Shown here: one piece after another, positions 1 to 8,647 of the stretch
Layout of the letters: every line of letters starts with the position of its first letter
Numbering within the stretch: the first letter of the stretch is position 1
Source: Bacteroidales bacterium
GTDB taxonomy: Bacteria; Bacteroidota; Bacteroidia; Bacteroidales; Muribaculaceae
DNA: 18,325 nt
Reading direction: 5' to 3'
Assembly: GCA_004554255.1 (NCBI GenBank)
Contig: SFNC01000031.1
Location: forward strand, 1 to 18,325
Program-made: the position numbers and the translations under genes
Notes under the pieces: generated by a model
What the model was told of the DNA's origin: nothing
Database searches by the model: none
The model's input: the letters and a program-made list of their open reading frames with translations, nothing else

Positions 1-2839
1 CACTGCAGTGAATGCCGTCACGGACATTGACGGTAACTATGAGTTAAAGAATGTTCCCGGCAAGGGCACCATCGTATTCTCTTACGTAGGTTGCAAGACC
101 CAGGAAATCGCTGTAAACTCGCGTGGAGTCATTAACGTAGTAATGGCCCCTGACAACGAAACCCTTAACGAAGTTGTGGTTATCGGTTACGGCACGATGG
201 ACAAGAAAGAGCTTACCTCGGCCATCTCGCATGTCAGCGAGAAGGATTTCCTGTCTGTAAGCTCGGTTGACCCCTCCATGATGATTCAGGGCAAGGTTGC
301 CGGTGTGTCAATCACAAACACCGGCGCCGGCGACCCCAACAATCAGGCAAGCATCCAGATTCGTGGTGTCAGCTCACGCTCGGCAGGCCTTGGCCCGCTG
401 ATTGTAATTGACGGTGTTCCCGGCGGTAACCTCACAAACCTTAACGCCAACGACATCGCCTCTTTCGACATCCTTAAGGACGGTGCTGCATCGGCCATCT
501 ACGGTACACGCGGCTCTAACGGCGTTATCCTTGTAACCACCAAGAAAGGCTCGAAAGACGGACAGGTGCACACCACCTACACCGGTACTTTCGCATGGGA
601 CAAAATTATCAAGGAACTTGACATGATGTCTGCCAAAGACTACCGCGACGTACGCCTCGGCTGGGGTGACAGCGGCACAGACCTCGGCGGCAACTACAAC
701 TGGCTTGACGGCGTAAGCCGCACCGGTTTCGCCCACCAGCACACACTGAGCCTCTCCGGCGGAAACGAGCGCACCAGCTACCGCGTGAGCGTGGACTATC
801 GCGACCACAACGGTGTGGATATCCGCTCGAAACGCGAGGAATACGGCGGCCGTGCATCTATCAACCACACCACAAAAGGCGGTCTCTTCAACTTTGTTGT
901 TAATCTCGCCCCCCGTATCATCTACCGCACACAAGGTGACTGGAGTGTTTTCAAAGACGCTATCGAAGCCAACCCCACCACCCCGCTGATGGACCCCGAA
1001 AACCCCACTCGCTATTACAATTTCCAGGGCCAGGTAGTAGGCAGCAACCCTGTGGAGCGCCTCAAACTGGAAACAGACCGCGGCGACACCAAGCTGCTTG
1101 ACTGGGACGCAACCGCAAAACTGAACCTCCTCCCCCTGTTCTGGAAAGGCGAAAACTGCCCCTACACCCTTAACACTCAGGTTACTTTTGCCGACCATCA
1201 GTACGACAACAACAACTGGTGGTTCCGCCCCTCCACCTCCACACAGTGCGTAAACAACGGCCGCGAGGGCGAAGCCTCACGCAGCTACTCGAAAGAGCGC
1301 CAGTACATCGTGGAATGGATTACAAACTTCTCGGCTCGCCTGGGCAAGAACAACATCAAGGCCATGGCCGGTTACTCTTACCAGTACTCGCAGTACGAAG
1401 GCTTTGACATCTATAATAAGGACTTCCCCAACGACGGTCTCGGCGCCAACAACATGGGCTCCGGCGAATATGCCAAGGAGGAAGGTGAAGTGGACATGGG
1501 CTCGTACAAGAACGACGCCAAACTCATCTCGTTCTTCGGCCGCATCAGCTACGACTGGGACGGCAAATACCTCCTCACCGCGTCTCTGCGCCACGAGGGT
1601 TCGTCAAAATTCGGTGCAAACCACAAATGGGGTAACTTCCCCGCCGTATCTGCCGGCTGGCGCATCAGCCAGGAATCCTTCATGGAAAATACAGCCGGCT
1701 GGCTCAACGAACTCAAGATTCGCGCCGACTACGGTGTTACCGGTAACCAGGACTTCGGCTCCTACAACTCGCTCAGCACCATGACGGGCTTCGGTTATTA
1801 CCTCTACAATGGCAAATTCATGCAGGTATGGGGCCCCAGCAAAAACGTGAACCCCGACCTGAAATGGGAAAAAGGTAAAAACTGGAACGTCGGTATCGAC
1901 TTTGCAATGTTCAACAACCGTTTCTACGGCTCGCTCAACTACTTCAACCGTCGCACCCAGGACCTGCTCGGAAACTACAAGGTATCCGTTCCTCCCTACC
2001 TGCACGACGAGACTTTTGTGAACGTGGGTACAATGAAGAACACCGGCTTTGAGTTCGATCTCAACTTCAACGCCGTACAGACCAAGGCATTCGACTATAA
2101 CTTCAACCTTATCGGAACCGTGATGTCCAACAAGTTCGTGGACTTCTCCAACTCCGATTACGTCGGTCAGGACTACTATTCTGTCTGCAGCACCGAGGAC
2201 CCCTACCCCTTCTATAACCTCCAGCGCATAGAAAAAGGCGAGTCTGTAGGTAACTTCTTCATGTGGAAATACGCCGGCATCAACGAGAACGGCGAATGGC
2301 TGGTATACGACAAGGACGGCGACATTATCAACGCGTCGCAGGCCGGCGAGGCCGACCGTGTGAAAGTGGGCAACGGTATGCCCAAATTCACCATGTCCAC
2401 CACCCACAATTTCCGCTACCGTAACTTTGACCTCAGCCTCTTCTTCCGTGGCGCCTTCGGTTACGATATCTTCAACATCCACGATTTCTACTACGGCACA
2501 CGCAAGTTCACCGGCAACGTCCTCAAAAAAGCTTACGGCAAGAACTTCGCTATCAGCCCCACCTCCAGCCACGCTGTAACCGACTACTTCCTGGAGTCCG
2601 GCGACTACTTCAAGCTGGACCAGATTACCCTCGGCTACACCCTCAATGTTCCCCAGTGCAGATTCCTGGACCGCGCCCGCATCTACGGTACAGTGAAAAA
2701 CGTTTTCACCATCACCAAATTCTCGGGCGTAGACCCCTCTTCCTACCAGGTTAACGGTCTCACCCCCGGCGGACAGGGCTCGCGCACATACTTCCCCTCA
2801 ACACGCCAGTTCATCCTGGGTATTCAGCTTGATTTCTAA
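1..2839 (+). CDS. SusC/RagA-family TonB-dependent outer-membrane transporter (5' partial)
   Basis: This is the energy-dependent outer-membrane channel of a polysaccharide utilization locus; it would import oligosaccharides into the periplasm with its SusD partner. The reading frame is already open at base 2, so the signal peptide and the start of the N-terminal carboxypeptidase-regulatory-like domain lie outside the window; a GTG at base 8 is an internal valine, not a start. Numbered from that codon, residues 1-48 finish the beta-sandwich domain (TDIDGNYEL, FSYVGCKTQEI), LNEVVVIGYG at 53-62 is the TonB-box region, and about 62-180 is the plug, with IQGKVAGV, IQIRG, VIDGVPGG and the SusC signature ILKDGAASAIYGTRGSNGV. 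The rest is the 22-strand barrel, ending in an aromatic terminal strand (FILGIQLDF). SusD follows after 11 bp, so the two are co-transcribed. The family assignment is certain; the substrate is unknown. Confidence 0.97.
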   Translation, partial: TAVNAVTDIDGNYELKNVPGKGTIVFSYVGCKTQEIAVNSRGVINVVMAPDNETLNEVVVIGYGTMDKKELTSAISHVSEKDFLSVSSVDPSMMIQGKVAGVSITNTGAGDPNNQASIQIRGVSSRSAGLGPLIVIDGVPGGNLTNLNANDIASFDILKDGAASAIYGTRGSNGVILVTTKKGSKDGQVHTTYTGTFAWDKIIKELDMMSAKDYRDVRLGWGDSGTDLGGNYNWLDGVSRTGFAHQHTLSLSGGNERTSYRVSVDYRDHNGVDIRSKREEYGGRASINHTTKGGLFNFVVNLAPRIIYRTQGDWSVFKDAIEANPTTPLMDPENPTRYYNFQGQVVGSNPVERLKLETDRGDTKLLDWDATAKLNLLPLFWKGENCPYTLNTQVTFADHQYDNNNWWFRPSTSTQCVNNGREGEASRSYSKERQYIVEWITNFSARLGKNNIKAMAGYSYQYSQYEGFDIYNKDFPNDGLGANNMGSGEYAKEEGEVDMGSYKNDAKLISFFGRISYDWDGKYLLTASLRHEGSSKFGANHKWGNFPAVSAGWRISQESFMENTAGWLNELKIRADYGVTGNQDFGSYNSLSTMTGFGYYLYNGKFMQVWGPSKNVNPDLKWEKGKNWNVGIDFAMFNNRFYGSLNYFNRRTQDLLGNYKVSVPPYLHDETFVNVGTMKNTGFEFDLNFNAVQTKAFDYNFNLIGTVMSNKFVDFSNSDYVGQDYYSVCSTEDPYPFYNLQRIEKGESVGNFFMWKYAGINENGEWLVYDKDGDIINASQAGEADRVKVGNGMPKFTMSTTHNFRYRNFDLSLFFRGAFGYDIFNIHDFYYGTRKFTGNVLKKAYGKNFAISPTSSHAVTDYFLESGDYFKLDQITLGYTLNVPQCRFLDRARIYGTVKNVFTITKFSGVDPSSYQVNGLTPGGQGSRTYFPSTRQFILGIQLDF

Positions 2840-2850
2840 TCCTTAAGCTA

Positions 2851-4602
2851 ATGAAAACAATGAAAACAAAACTCATTAAATATATGGCCGGATGTGTGCT
2901 TATGGCAACAGCATCCGTGGGTTGCACAAACCTGGACGAGACACTGTACGACCAGGTGGGTACCCAGAACTACTATAACACCAAAAGCGACGTGGTGCGT
3001 GCCGTGTTCCGCCCCTTTGAACACGCCTTCTGGTCTATCCAGAGCCGCCACGTACTCAACGAACTGTCTGCCGACCAGCTCATAACCCCCAGCCGCGACG
3101 GATGGTGGGACGACGGCGGCCGCTGGCGTAAACTGCATTACCACCAGTGGAATGTAGAAGACGGCGGAGATGCCCAGACCGAATGGAACGGATGTTTCCA
3201 GGGTATCGGACAGTGCAACTATGTAATTGAAGACATGCAGAAGCTGGACCCCGCGAAATTCGGATTCTCGCAGGCCGAATTCGACAATCTGGCAGCACAG
3301 TGCCGCGCTCTGCGCGCATGGTTCTATATCCGTCTTATCGACGCCTTCCGCAATGTGCCTTTGGCTGTCAGCTTCAACGACATGTCCAAAAACTCTGTAG
3401 GCCAGGTAGAACCGAAAGTCCTCTACACATTCATAGAGTCAGAGCTTAAAGACTGCATCAACCTCCTGGCTAAAAAAGAAGCATTAGGCACCAACGCCCA
3501 GATTCAGGGCCAGTGGACCAAAGCCGCCGCAGCAGCCCTGCTGATGCGCCTGTACTTCAACGCCGAGGTCTATATTGGCGAAGACCACTTTGCCGATGCC
3601 GAAAAAGTGGCTCAGGACATCCTGGACGGCGTTTACGGTCCCTATAAAGTGGCCGACCGCTGGGACGAGGCTTTTGACTGGAACAACGATACCAGTGACG
3701 AGGTTATCTTCGGTTTCCCCGGCTCGCAGGCATACACCTACTGGCACTATCAGGGCGACACATTCTGGTGGACAGTTCCCGCGCGCGCACGTTACTATCT
3801 TAAAGACTCCAAGTGCAAGGCCGGCGACCACAACTGCAAATATGCAGCCTCGCCCTCGTTCGACCCCACCGGCGAACTTTACACTTACGACCTGGGTATG
3901 CCCATCCAGAACTTCCGTAAATATCCCGGTGATGTACGCATGAAACTGTACAAGAACCTCGGCAACAACAAACGCGAGGGTATGTTCTTCTACGGATACC
4001 TTGACTATGTGGACGAGAACGGCACCGCCAAACGCGTAGGCGCACCGGAACGTTCGTACGACCTTTACATCCGCGACGCCGTGGGTAACTTCCAGGATCT
4101 CGCTCCGGACCGCTGGCTCGCCGACAAGACCTCCAATCTCACTACCGGCGACCACAACTCGGGATGGCACTTCGCAAAATATCCTTTCTACCCCGATGAG
4201 GACGAGAACCAGATGGAGTCTGACTTCACCGAAATCCGTCTCCCCGAAGTTATCTATACACTCGCCGAATGCAAAATACGTAGAGGCAAAAAGGCCGATG
4301 CCGCAAAACTGCTCAATCAGGTTCGCCGCCGCAACTATCCCGCCGAGAATCTTGACGAAGTCCTTTATCAGCCCGAAGGCAAAGCCGAGCTCAACGAGAA
4401 AGAAATGCTTGACGAGTGGGGCCGCGAGTTCTTCGCCGAAGGCCGCCGTCGCATAGACCTTATCCGCTGGGGTAAATTCAACACCGGCACATGGTGGGAC
4501 AAGACTCCCGATGCCGACGCACACACCATCATCTTCCCGCTGATGCGTCCCATCCTTGACGCCAATGCCGCCCTCAAACAGAATCCCGGCTATAACAACT
4601 GA
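2851..4602 (+). CDS. SusD/RagB-family surface glycan-binding lipoprotein
   Basis: This is the lid-like partner of the SusC barrel that captures glycan at the cell surface. The 583 residues begin with a lipoprotein signal: a lysine-rich N-terminus, a hydrophobic stretch, and a lipidated cysteine predicted at C25 (ASVGC), followed by TNLDETLYD, a typical SusD beginning. Two in-frame ATGs lie three codons apart (2851 and 2860); either gives a workable signal peptide, and the first is used here. The helical TPR-like core includes LRAWFYIRLIDAF. The C-terminal SusD region carries the family hallmark EWGREFFAEGRRRIDLIRWG at about residues 522-541, and the protein ends in QNPGY plus two residues, the usual SusD terminus. 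It is 11 bp behind susC and 38 bp ahead of the SusE/F-like gene. Length is normal for the family. Confidence 0.97.
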   Translation: MKTMKTKLIKYMAGCVLMATASVGCTNLDETLYDQVGTQNYYNTKSDVVRAVFRPFEHAFWSIQSRHVLNELSADQLITPSRDGWWDDGGRWRKLHYHQWNVEDGGDAQTEWNGCFQGIGQCNYVIEDMQKLDPAKFGFSQAEFDNLAAQCRALRAWFYIRLIDAFRNVPLAVSFNDMSKNSVGQVEPKVLYTFIESELKDCINLLAKKEALGTNAQIQGQWTKAAAAALLMRLYFNAEVYIGEDHFADAEKVAQDILDGVYGPYKVADRWDEAFDWNNDTSDEVIFGFPGSQAYTYWHYQGDTFWWTVPARARYYLKDSKCKAGDHNCKYAASPSFDPTGELYTYDLGMPIQNFRKYPGDVRMKLYKNLGNNKREGMFFYGYLDYVDENGTAKRVGAPERSYDLYIRDAVGNFQDLAPDRWLADKTSNLTTGDHNSGWHFAKYPFYPDEDENQMESDFTEIRLPEVIYTLAECKIRRGKKADAAKLLNQVRRRNYPAENLDEVLYQPEGKAELNEKEMLDEWGREFFAEGRRRIDLIRWGKFNTGTWWDKTPDADAHTIIFPLMRPILDANAALKQNPGYNN

Positions 4603-4640
4603 TAACCGCATCATTATCAAATATAAATAAGATTTGTAAT

Positions 4641-6200
4641 ATGAAACTAAATAAAATACTGTCGTCACTGGCCATTATGACCGCCGCACTGCTCGGCACG
4701 GCATGCGACGACGAAAAAGACCTGGTGGTTATCGAGGGCAATCTGCCCATCAAGACCTCCACACTGTTCATGGTCGGCGATGCCACTCCCAACGGCTGGA
4801 ACATCGACGCGCCTACAGAGCTTACCGCCTCCGAGGCCGACCCACTGATTTTTGAGTGGGAAGGAACCCTGAATCGCGGTGAGATGAAACTTTGCCTCTC
4901 CCCCGGCAGCTGGGACGCTCCGTTCATCAGACCGGTGGAAAACGGTACCGAAATCGGCAAGTCCGAGATTAAAGACGCCGCTTTCCAGATGCACGCCGGA
5001 GACCCCGACGAAAAATGGAGAGTTGCCGAAGCCGGTATCTACCATCTGACATTCGACCTCCGCAACTGGACTATGTCCACCACTTATGTAGGTGGCAAGC
5101 CCACCGAACCCATCGTACCCATTGAGGCCGAAAACCTCTATATCGTGGGTGACGCAACCCCCAACGGCTGGAACATTGACAGCCCCACTCAGCTTGTCAA
5201 GGAAAGCCAGTACATCTTCACCTACGAAGGCGTGCTCAACGCAGGAGAACTCAAGGCCTGTACCTCTACCGGCAGCTGGGATGTGCCCTTTGTACGTCCT
5301 TCCGGATCGGTTGAAATCAACAAGGACGGTGTCGCCGACAACAGCTTCGTATATGTTGCCAATCCCGATGACAAGTGGAAAGTGACCTATGCCGCCGAGT
5401 ACAAGATGACTTTCGACCTTGAGCACCACACCATCGCCGTACAGTTTGTGAAAGACCTGGAAAAGCCCGAAAGCAATGCTATTGACGCTCCTCAGGTGTT
5501 CATGATCGGTGATGCCACCCCCAACGGATGGAGCCTGGACGATGCCCAGATGTTTACCCGCGACGACTCCAACAAATATCTTTGGAGCTGGACCGGCACT
5601 CTGGTATCCGGAACATTTAAATGCGGTGTCGAGAAAAGCTTTGACGCTAAATTTATCCGTCCCGCATCAGCTGATGTAACCGTTTCCTCCGCAGGTGTTT
5701 CTGCCAACAGTTTCGTCTACACCAAAAGCCCCGACGACCAGTGGAAAGTTACCGAGGCCGGCGATTACACCATCACCCTTGACCTGGAAAAATGGACCAT
5801 TGACGTCAAACCCGCCAAAGCCGGAGACGACGAATACGATCCCAATGCTCTAAAAACCGATGCTCTTTACCTGATTGGCGACGCCACTCCCGGCGGATGG
5901 AGCATGGACAACCTTACCGCACTGACCCGCTCGGCCGACAACAAGTATGTCTGGACATGGGAGGGAAAGCTGAAAACCGGTGAGATGAAAGCATGTCTTA
6001 AGCCCGACGGCAACTTCTCAGGCCCCTGGGTGAAACCCGCCAAAGGTGGCGTTACCATCAGCAAATCAGGGGTTTCCGACCCGGCATTCATATTTGGTGG
6101 AGACCCTGATGACAAATGGAGAGTGACCAACGAAGGCAAATACAGCATCCAGTTCGACGTTCAGAAATGGACAATTTCCGTCAAATATCTTGGAGAATAA
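4641..6200 (+). CDS. SusE/SusF-like surface lipoprotein with four glycan-binding repeats
   Basis: This is a probable surface-anchored glycan-binding protein, holding substrate near the transporter and the enzyme. The 519-residue product has a lipoprotein signal ending GTAC at C22, followed at once by DDEKD, an acidic stretch like the lipoprotein export signals that direct Bacteroidota lipoproteins to the outer face. Four homologous domains follow, at about residues 41-151, 165-271, 285-391 and 408-518. Each starts with (V/I)GDATPxGW and ends with a DPD(D/E)KWRV-like segment and a (L/F)D(L/V)xxWT(I/M) strand. The motif matches the SusE/SusF starch-binding domain family, whose aromatic residues contact glucan. 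Classical SusE has two such binding sites and SusF three, so four near-identical modules is generous. It sits between susD and the glycosidase in one operon. Substrate specificity is not shown. Confidence 0.9.
   Translation: MKLNKILSSLAIMTAALLGTACDDEKDLVVIEGNLPIKTSTLFMVGDATPNGWNIDAPTELTASEADPLIFEWEGTLNRGEMKLCLSPGSWDAPFIRPVENGTEIGKSEIKDAAFQMHAGDPDEKWRVAEAGIYHLTFDLRNWTMSTTYVGGKPTEPIVPIEAENLYIVGDATPNGWNIDSPTQLVKESQYIFTYEGVLNAGELKACTSTGSWDVPFVRPSGSVEINKDGVADNSFVYVANPDDKWKVTYAAEYKMTFDLEHHTIAVQFVKDLEKPESNAIDAPQVFMIGDATPNGWSLDDAQMFTRDDSNKYLWSWTGTLVSGTFKCGVEKSFDAKFIRPASADVTVSSAGVSANSFVYTKSPDDQWKVTEAGDYTITLDLEKWTIDVKPAKAGDDEYDPNALKTDALYLIGDATPGGWSMDNLTALTRSADNKYVWTWEGKLKTGEMKACLKPDGNFSGPWVKPAKGGVTISKSGVSDPAFIFGGDPDDKWRVTNEGKYSIQFDVQKWTISVKYLGE
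4761..6194. repeat. Four tandem in-frame ~110-codon repeats within the SusE/F-like gene
   Basis: Four copies of one domain lie at about 4761-5093, 5133-5453, 5493-5813 and 5862-6194. Each opens with GDATPNGW or, in the fourth, GDATPGGW. The DNA encoding this motif differs between copies mostly at synonymous third positions (for example gatgccactcccaacggctgg versus gacgcaacccccaacggctgg), so the duplications look old and kept alike by selection on protein sequence rather than by recent copying. The linkers between copies vary in sequence and in length, about 13-16 residues. Confidence 0.85.
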
Positions 6201-6231
6201 GCCAATATAACTTCATTAATACAGTAACACA

Positions 6232-7650
6232 ATGAAAATAAATATGTTATCAGCTCTGGCTCTTGGTGTAGCCTCACTGCTGGCAGTAACAACCACTGCC
6301 TGCGACGATGACAATTATAAGATGAAATATCCGCCCCGCTACGAACTTGGAGACCTTCCCGATCCCGGGGACATTCACACCTTCAAGGCTCCTCTGTACT
6401 GGAGTGTATATGAATACTGCTACGACCTGGAGCAGGCCGGTGTAAAGAACATAGACATCACCATGTCCCAGTGGACCGAAATCATGGACTGGGTGGAATC
6501 CGATCTTAAACCTTTCGGCTACAACATGGTATGCACCGACGGTTTCGTATCCATGCGCGCCGAAGGCGGGTCGGCATACATGACCCACTATGGCTCTGTA
6601 GCGCTGAAAGACCTCGTGGCCGAAGCTAAGAAACGCGGCCTTGAAGTGGGCATCTACGACAATCCCATGTGGATTCACTGCCCGGACAACACCAAAATCC
6701 CCGGCACAGACATAAATGTAGGCACACTGCGCTACAACGGCTCGGAGAAAGTCGAGAATCCCAAGGTTGAGGACCTCTGGTTCTCGTGGGGTGTTGCCAC
6801 ACACAAGGGTGCCGAAGAGTGGATTGACGGCTTCTTCAAACACTATTCCGACCTCGGCATCAAATACATCCGCATGGACTTCCTCTGCTGGTACGAGGAT
6901 GGCAACGACCGCGGCATGGGTAAGGTGGGCCGCGGTTACGGTCGCGAAAACTACGCCCGCTACCTCGCCTATATCGCTCAGTCAGCTAAAAAGTACGGTG
7001 TGTTTACCTCTCTGGTAATGCCCAACCTGTACAACGATGCTGAAGTTGAAGCCAAATACGGCAACATGTTCCGCATTGTACGCGACACCCGCGACGGCGG
7101 ATGGTGGTTCACCTCTCAGGACGACCGTGGCAAATCCTACGGCAACTGGCCCAACTGCAACAATCAGTTTGATGGATTTGAATACTGGAACCACGTGAGT
7201 GGAAAAGGCAAAGTTATTCTTGACGGTGACTTTATCCGCCTCCACAACTATGCCAACGACAACGAGAAAAAGAGCGTTATATCGCTGCAGCTGCTTGCCG
7301 GCGGCCCCGTTACCGTTGCCGACCAGAAATCCACTATCGGCGACAATGCCAAATTCTACTGCAACGCAGAGCTGCTGGCTCTCAACGCCGACAGATTCGC
7401 CGGTAAAGTTCTGGAAGACAAGTCCAACGGAACAGTATGGTACGGTTCAATGTCCAACGGTGATGTGGTTGTGGGTATCTTCAACCGCGACGACAACTCC
7501 AAGTCTGTAGAGCTCCCGCTCTCAGCCGTAGGAGTGGACGGCGAAATGAATGTCCGCGACCTCTGGAGCCACAGCGATGAGGGCAAAGCCACAGCCATCA
7601 AGGCTACCATCCCCGCGCATGGCTGCAAGGTAGTCCGTCTCAGCAAATAA
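6232..7650 (+). CDS. Lipoprotein glycoside hydrolase, clan GH-D, GH27-like (alpha-galactosidase / isomalto-dextranase type)
   Basis: This is a probable retaining alpha-glycosidase that cleaves the PUL substrate at the cell surface or in the periplasm. Its 472 residues start with a lipoprotein signal (TTTAC, C24) followed by DDDN, an acidic surface-export-like stretch. The TIM-barrel region shows the clan GH-D layout: MVCTDGF near 99-105, RGLEVGIYD at 135-143 (compare KGLKFGIYSD of GH27), and GIKYIRMDFLCWYE at 209-222, in which D216 aligns with the nucleophile of the KYDWC motif. FRIVRDTRDGGW at 280-291 fits the R-x3-D-x2-D-x2-W acid/base segment of human alpha-galactosidase A, making D285 the candidate acid/base. 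LQLLAGGPVTVAD near 352-364 and a C-terminal beta-sandwich also fit. Overall identity to textbook GH27 appears low, so the family could be a neighbour. GH27 members include alpha-galactosidases, alpha-N-acetylgalactosaminidases, beta-L-arabinopyranosidases and isomalto-dextranases; the SusE/F partners lean toward alpha-glucan. Confidence 0.75.
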   Translation: MKINMLSALALGVASLLAVTTTACDDDNYKMKYPPRYELGDLPDPGDIHTFKAPLYWSVYEYCYDLEQAGVKNIDITMSQWTEIMDWVESDLKPFGYNMVCTDGFVSMRAEGGSAYMTHYGSVALKDLVAEAKKRGLEVGIYDNPMWIHCPDNTKIPGTDINVGTLRYNGSEKVENPKVEDLWFSWGVATHKGAEEWIDGFFKHYSDLGIKYIRMDFLCWYEDGNDRGMGKVGRGYGRENYARYLAYIAQSAKKYGVFTSLVMPNLYNDAEVEAKYGNMFRIVRDTRDGGWWFTSQDDRGKSYGNWPNCNNQFDGFEYWNHVSGKGKVILDGDFIRLHNYANDNEKKSVISLQLLAGGPVTVADQKSTIGDNAKFYCNAELLALNADRFAGKVLEDKSNGTVWYGSMSNGDVVVGIFNRDDNSKSVELPLSAVGVDGEMNVRDLWSHSDEGKATAIKATIPAHGCKVVRLSK

Positions 7651-7674
7651 TTTTATTCCCATATTCATGCAACA

Positions 7675-7717
7675 GTCGCAAACCGCGGCTCATATTGTTG
7701 CGGTTTGCGACTTTTTT
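7675..7717 (+). terminator. Rho-independent terminator or attenuator between the GH27-like gene and the SusF-like gene
   Basis: GTCGCAAACCGC (7675-7686) pairs perfectly with GCGGTTTGCGAC (7700-7711), giving a 12-bp stem with possible G-U extension and a loop of about 13 nt, followed directly by six Ts (7712-7717). It begins 24 bp after the glycosidase stop and ends 13 bp before the ATG of the next PUL gene on the same strand. I see no TAnnTTTG promoter between hairpin and ATG. Either downstream expression depends on read-through, which would lower its level, or the hairpin mainly protects or processes the upstream mRNA. Confidence 0.85.
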
Positions 7718-7730
7718 AAACTGTTTTTTT

Positions 7731-8615
7731 ATGAAAAATCTTTACAAATCATTACTCATTGCCGGCACTACATTATTTTGCGGCATGAACATTTCTGCAC
7801 AGAACAGAGCCGATGTCCTTTTCCCCGCCGGAGACGGAACACCCTGGGGTTGGACACTGGACGAAGCGTCAGCACTGACTGCAAAGCCGGAGACTCCCAA
7901 CATTTTTGAGGGAACCCTTTATCTCCAGGCCGACAAAGATCTGAAATTCCTCAAGACATTCGACTTCGGCAACGACGAATTCCGTGCCGTTGTCAATGGT
8001 TCAAAGCCCGATGCATCCGGTAAAGTGGCCCTGATGCTTAACGGAGACGACAACAAGTTCCGGGTGGCAGAATCCGCCAACTACCACATTGTAGTTGACG
8101 CCGACGCGCTCACTGCCACCATTAAAAAATCTCCCTATCAGGATGCGAACATCACATTATCTTCCATGTTCATCGTGGGAGCGGCAGCTCCCAACGGCTG
8201 GGATATAGACCACGGCACAGCAATGCACCAGGATGCTGCCGCTCCGTATATCTACTCCGCCACTACCGAATTAAAAACCGGCGACTTTAAATTGGCCACT
8301 GTTCTTAAAGGCGCCCGTTCGTGGAACAAGAAGTATTGGATTTTCCGTGATGCCACCGACGACGGCAAAATAGTACCGGCCTCTGACGAAGACAACAAAT
8401 GGAATATCACAGATCCCGGAACCTACACCGTAACCGTCAATACCAAAGACAATACAATCTCCATTTCAAAAACCGGCGGCATAGAAGACATCACTGCCGA
8501 CAGCGACATCGCTCCGGTATATTACAACCTACAGGGAGTACGTGTTTCCAATCCCGACCACGGTCAGCTTCTGATACGCGTAGCCGGTGACAAAGCTACT
8601 AAAATCATCTACTGA
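7731..8615 (+). CDS. Secreted SusF-like binding protein with C-terminal tail domain
   Basis: This is a probable carbohydrate-binding protein of the PUL. The ATG at 7731 is chosen because it gives a clean signal peptide (basic start, hydrophobic core, ISAQ before cleavage near residue 24); an in-frame start at 7695 would lie inside the terminator hairpin. The 294 residues hold two domains related to those of the upstream SusE/F-like lipoprotein: about 28-133 (AGDGTPWGW, DDNKFRV) and 145-247 (IVGAAAPNGWDID, EDNKWNI). Residues 251-294 form a tail (APVYYNLQGVRV, then IRVAGDKATKIIY) of a type seen at the ends of many Bacteroidales secreted proteins and resembling a short type IX-like C-terminal domain; its function here is inferred. 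It lacks a lipobox, so unlike its three lipoprotein neighbours it should not be lipid-anchored. It ends the PUL and faces the convergent rluD-like gene. Confidence 0.82.
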   Translation: MKNLYKSLLIAGTTLFCGMNISAQNRADVLFPAGDGTPWGWTLDEASALTAKPETPNIFEGTLYLQADKDLKFLKTFDFGNDEFRAVVNGSKPDASGKVALMLNGDDNKFRVAESANYHIVVDADALTATIKKSPYQDANITLSSMFIVGAAAPNGWDIDHGTAMHQDAAAPYIYSATTELKTGDFKLATVLKGARSWNKKYWIFRDATDDGKIVPASDEDNKWNITDPGTYTVTVNTKDNTISISKTGGIEDITADSDIAPVYYNLQGVRVSNPDHGQLLIRVAGDKATKIIY

Positions 8616-8647
8616 TTTGCGGAGGGTATTTTCCATCACCCCCCTCC

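Noticed and set aside
1..10. GTG at base 8 as the SusC start
   Set aside because: The frame is open to the left edge, and the product would lack the signal peptide and the beginning of its N-terminal domain.
374..2572. Long antisense open frames (274 and 322 codons) opposite the SusC gene
   Set aside because: They are frame shadows of a clearly coding, GC-rich-third-position gene, show no family motifs, and lack a promoter.
4603..4640. Possible internal promoter before the SusE/F-like gene (TAAGATTTG)
   Set aside because: The spacing inside the element differs from TAnnTTTG by one base and no -33 TTG was found at the right distance.
3484..4668. 394-codon antisense open frame opposite the SusD gene
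   Set aside because: Its start region in the susD-susE gap looks leader-like by chance, but the product has no recognisable domain and mirrors SusD codons.
7695..7730. Earlier start for the SusF-like protein
   Set aside because: It would place codons in the terminator hairpin and spoil the signal peptide that begins at 7731.
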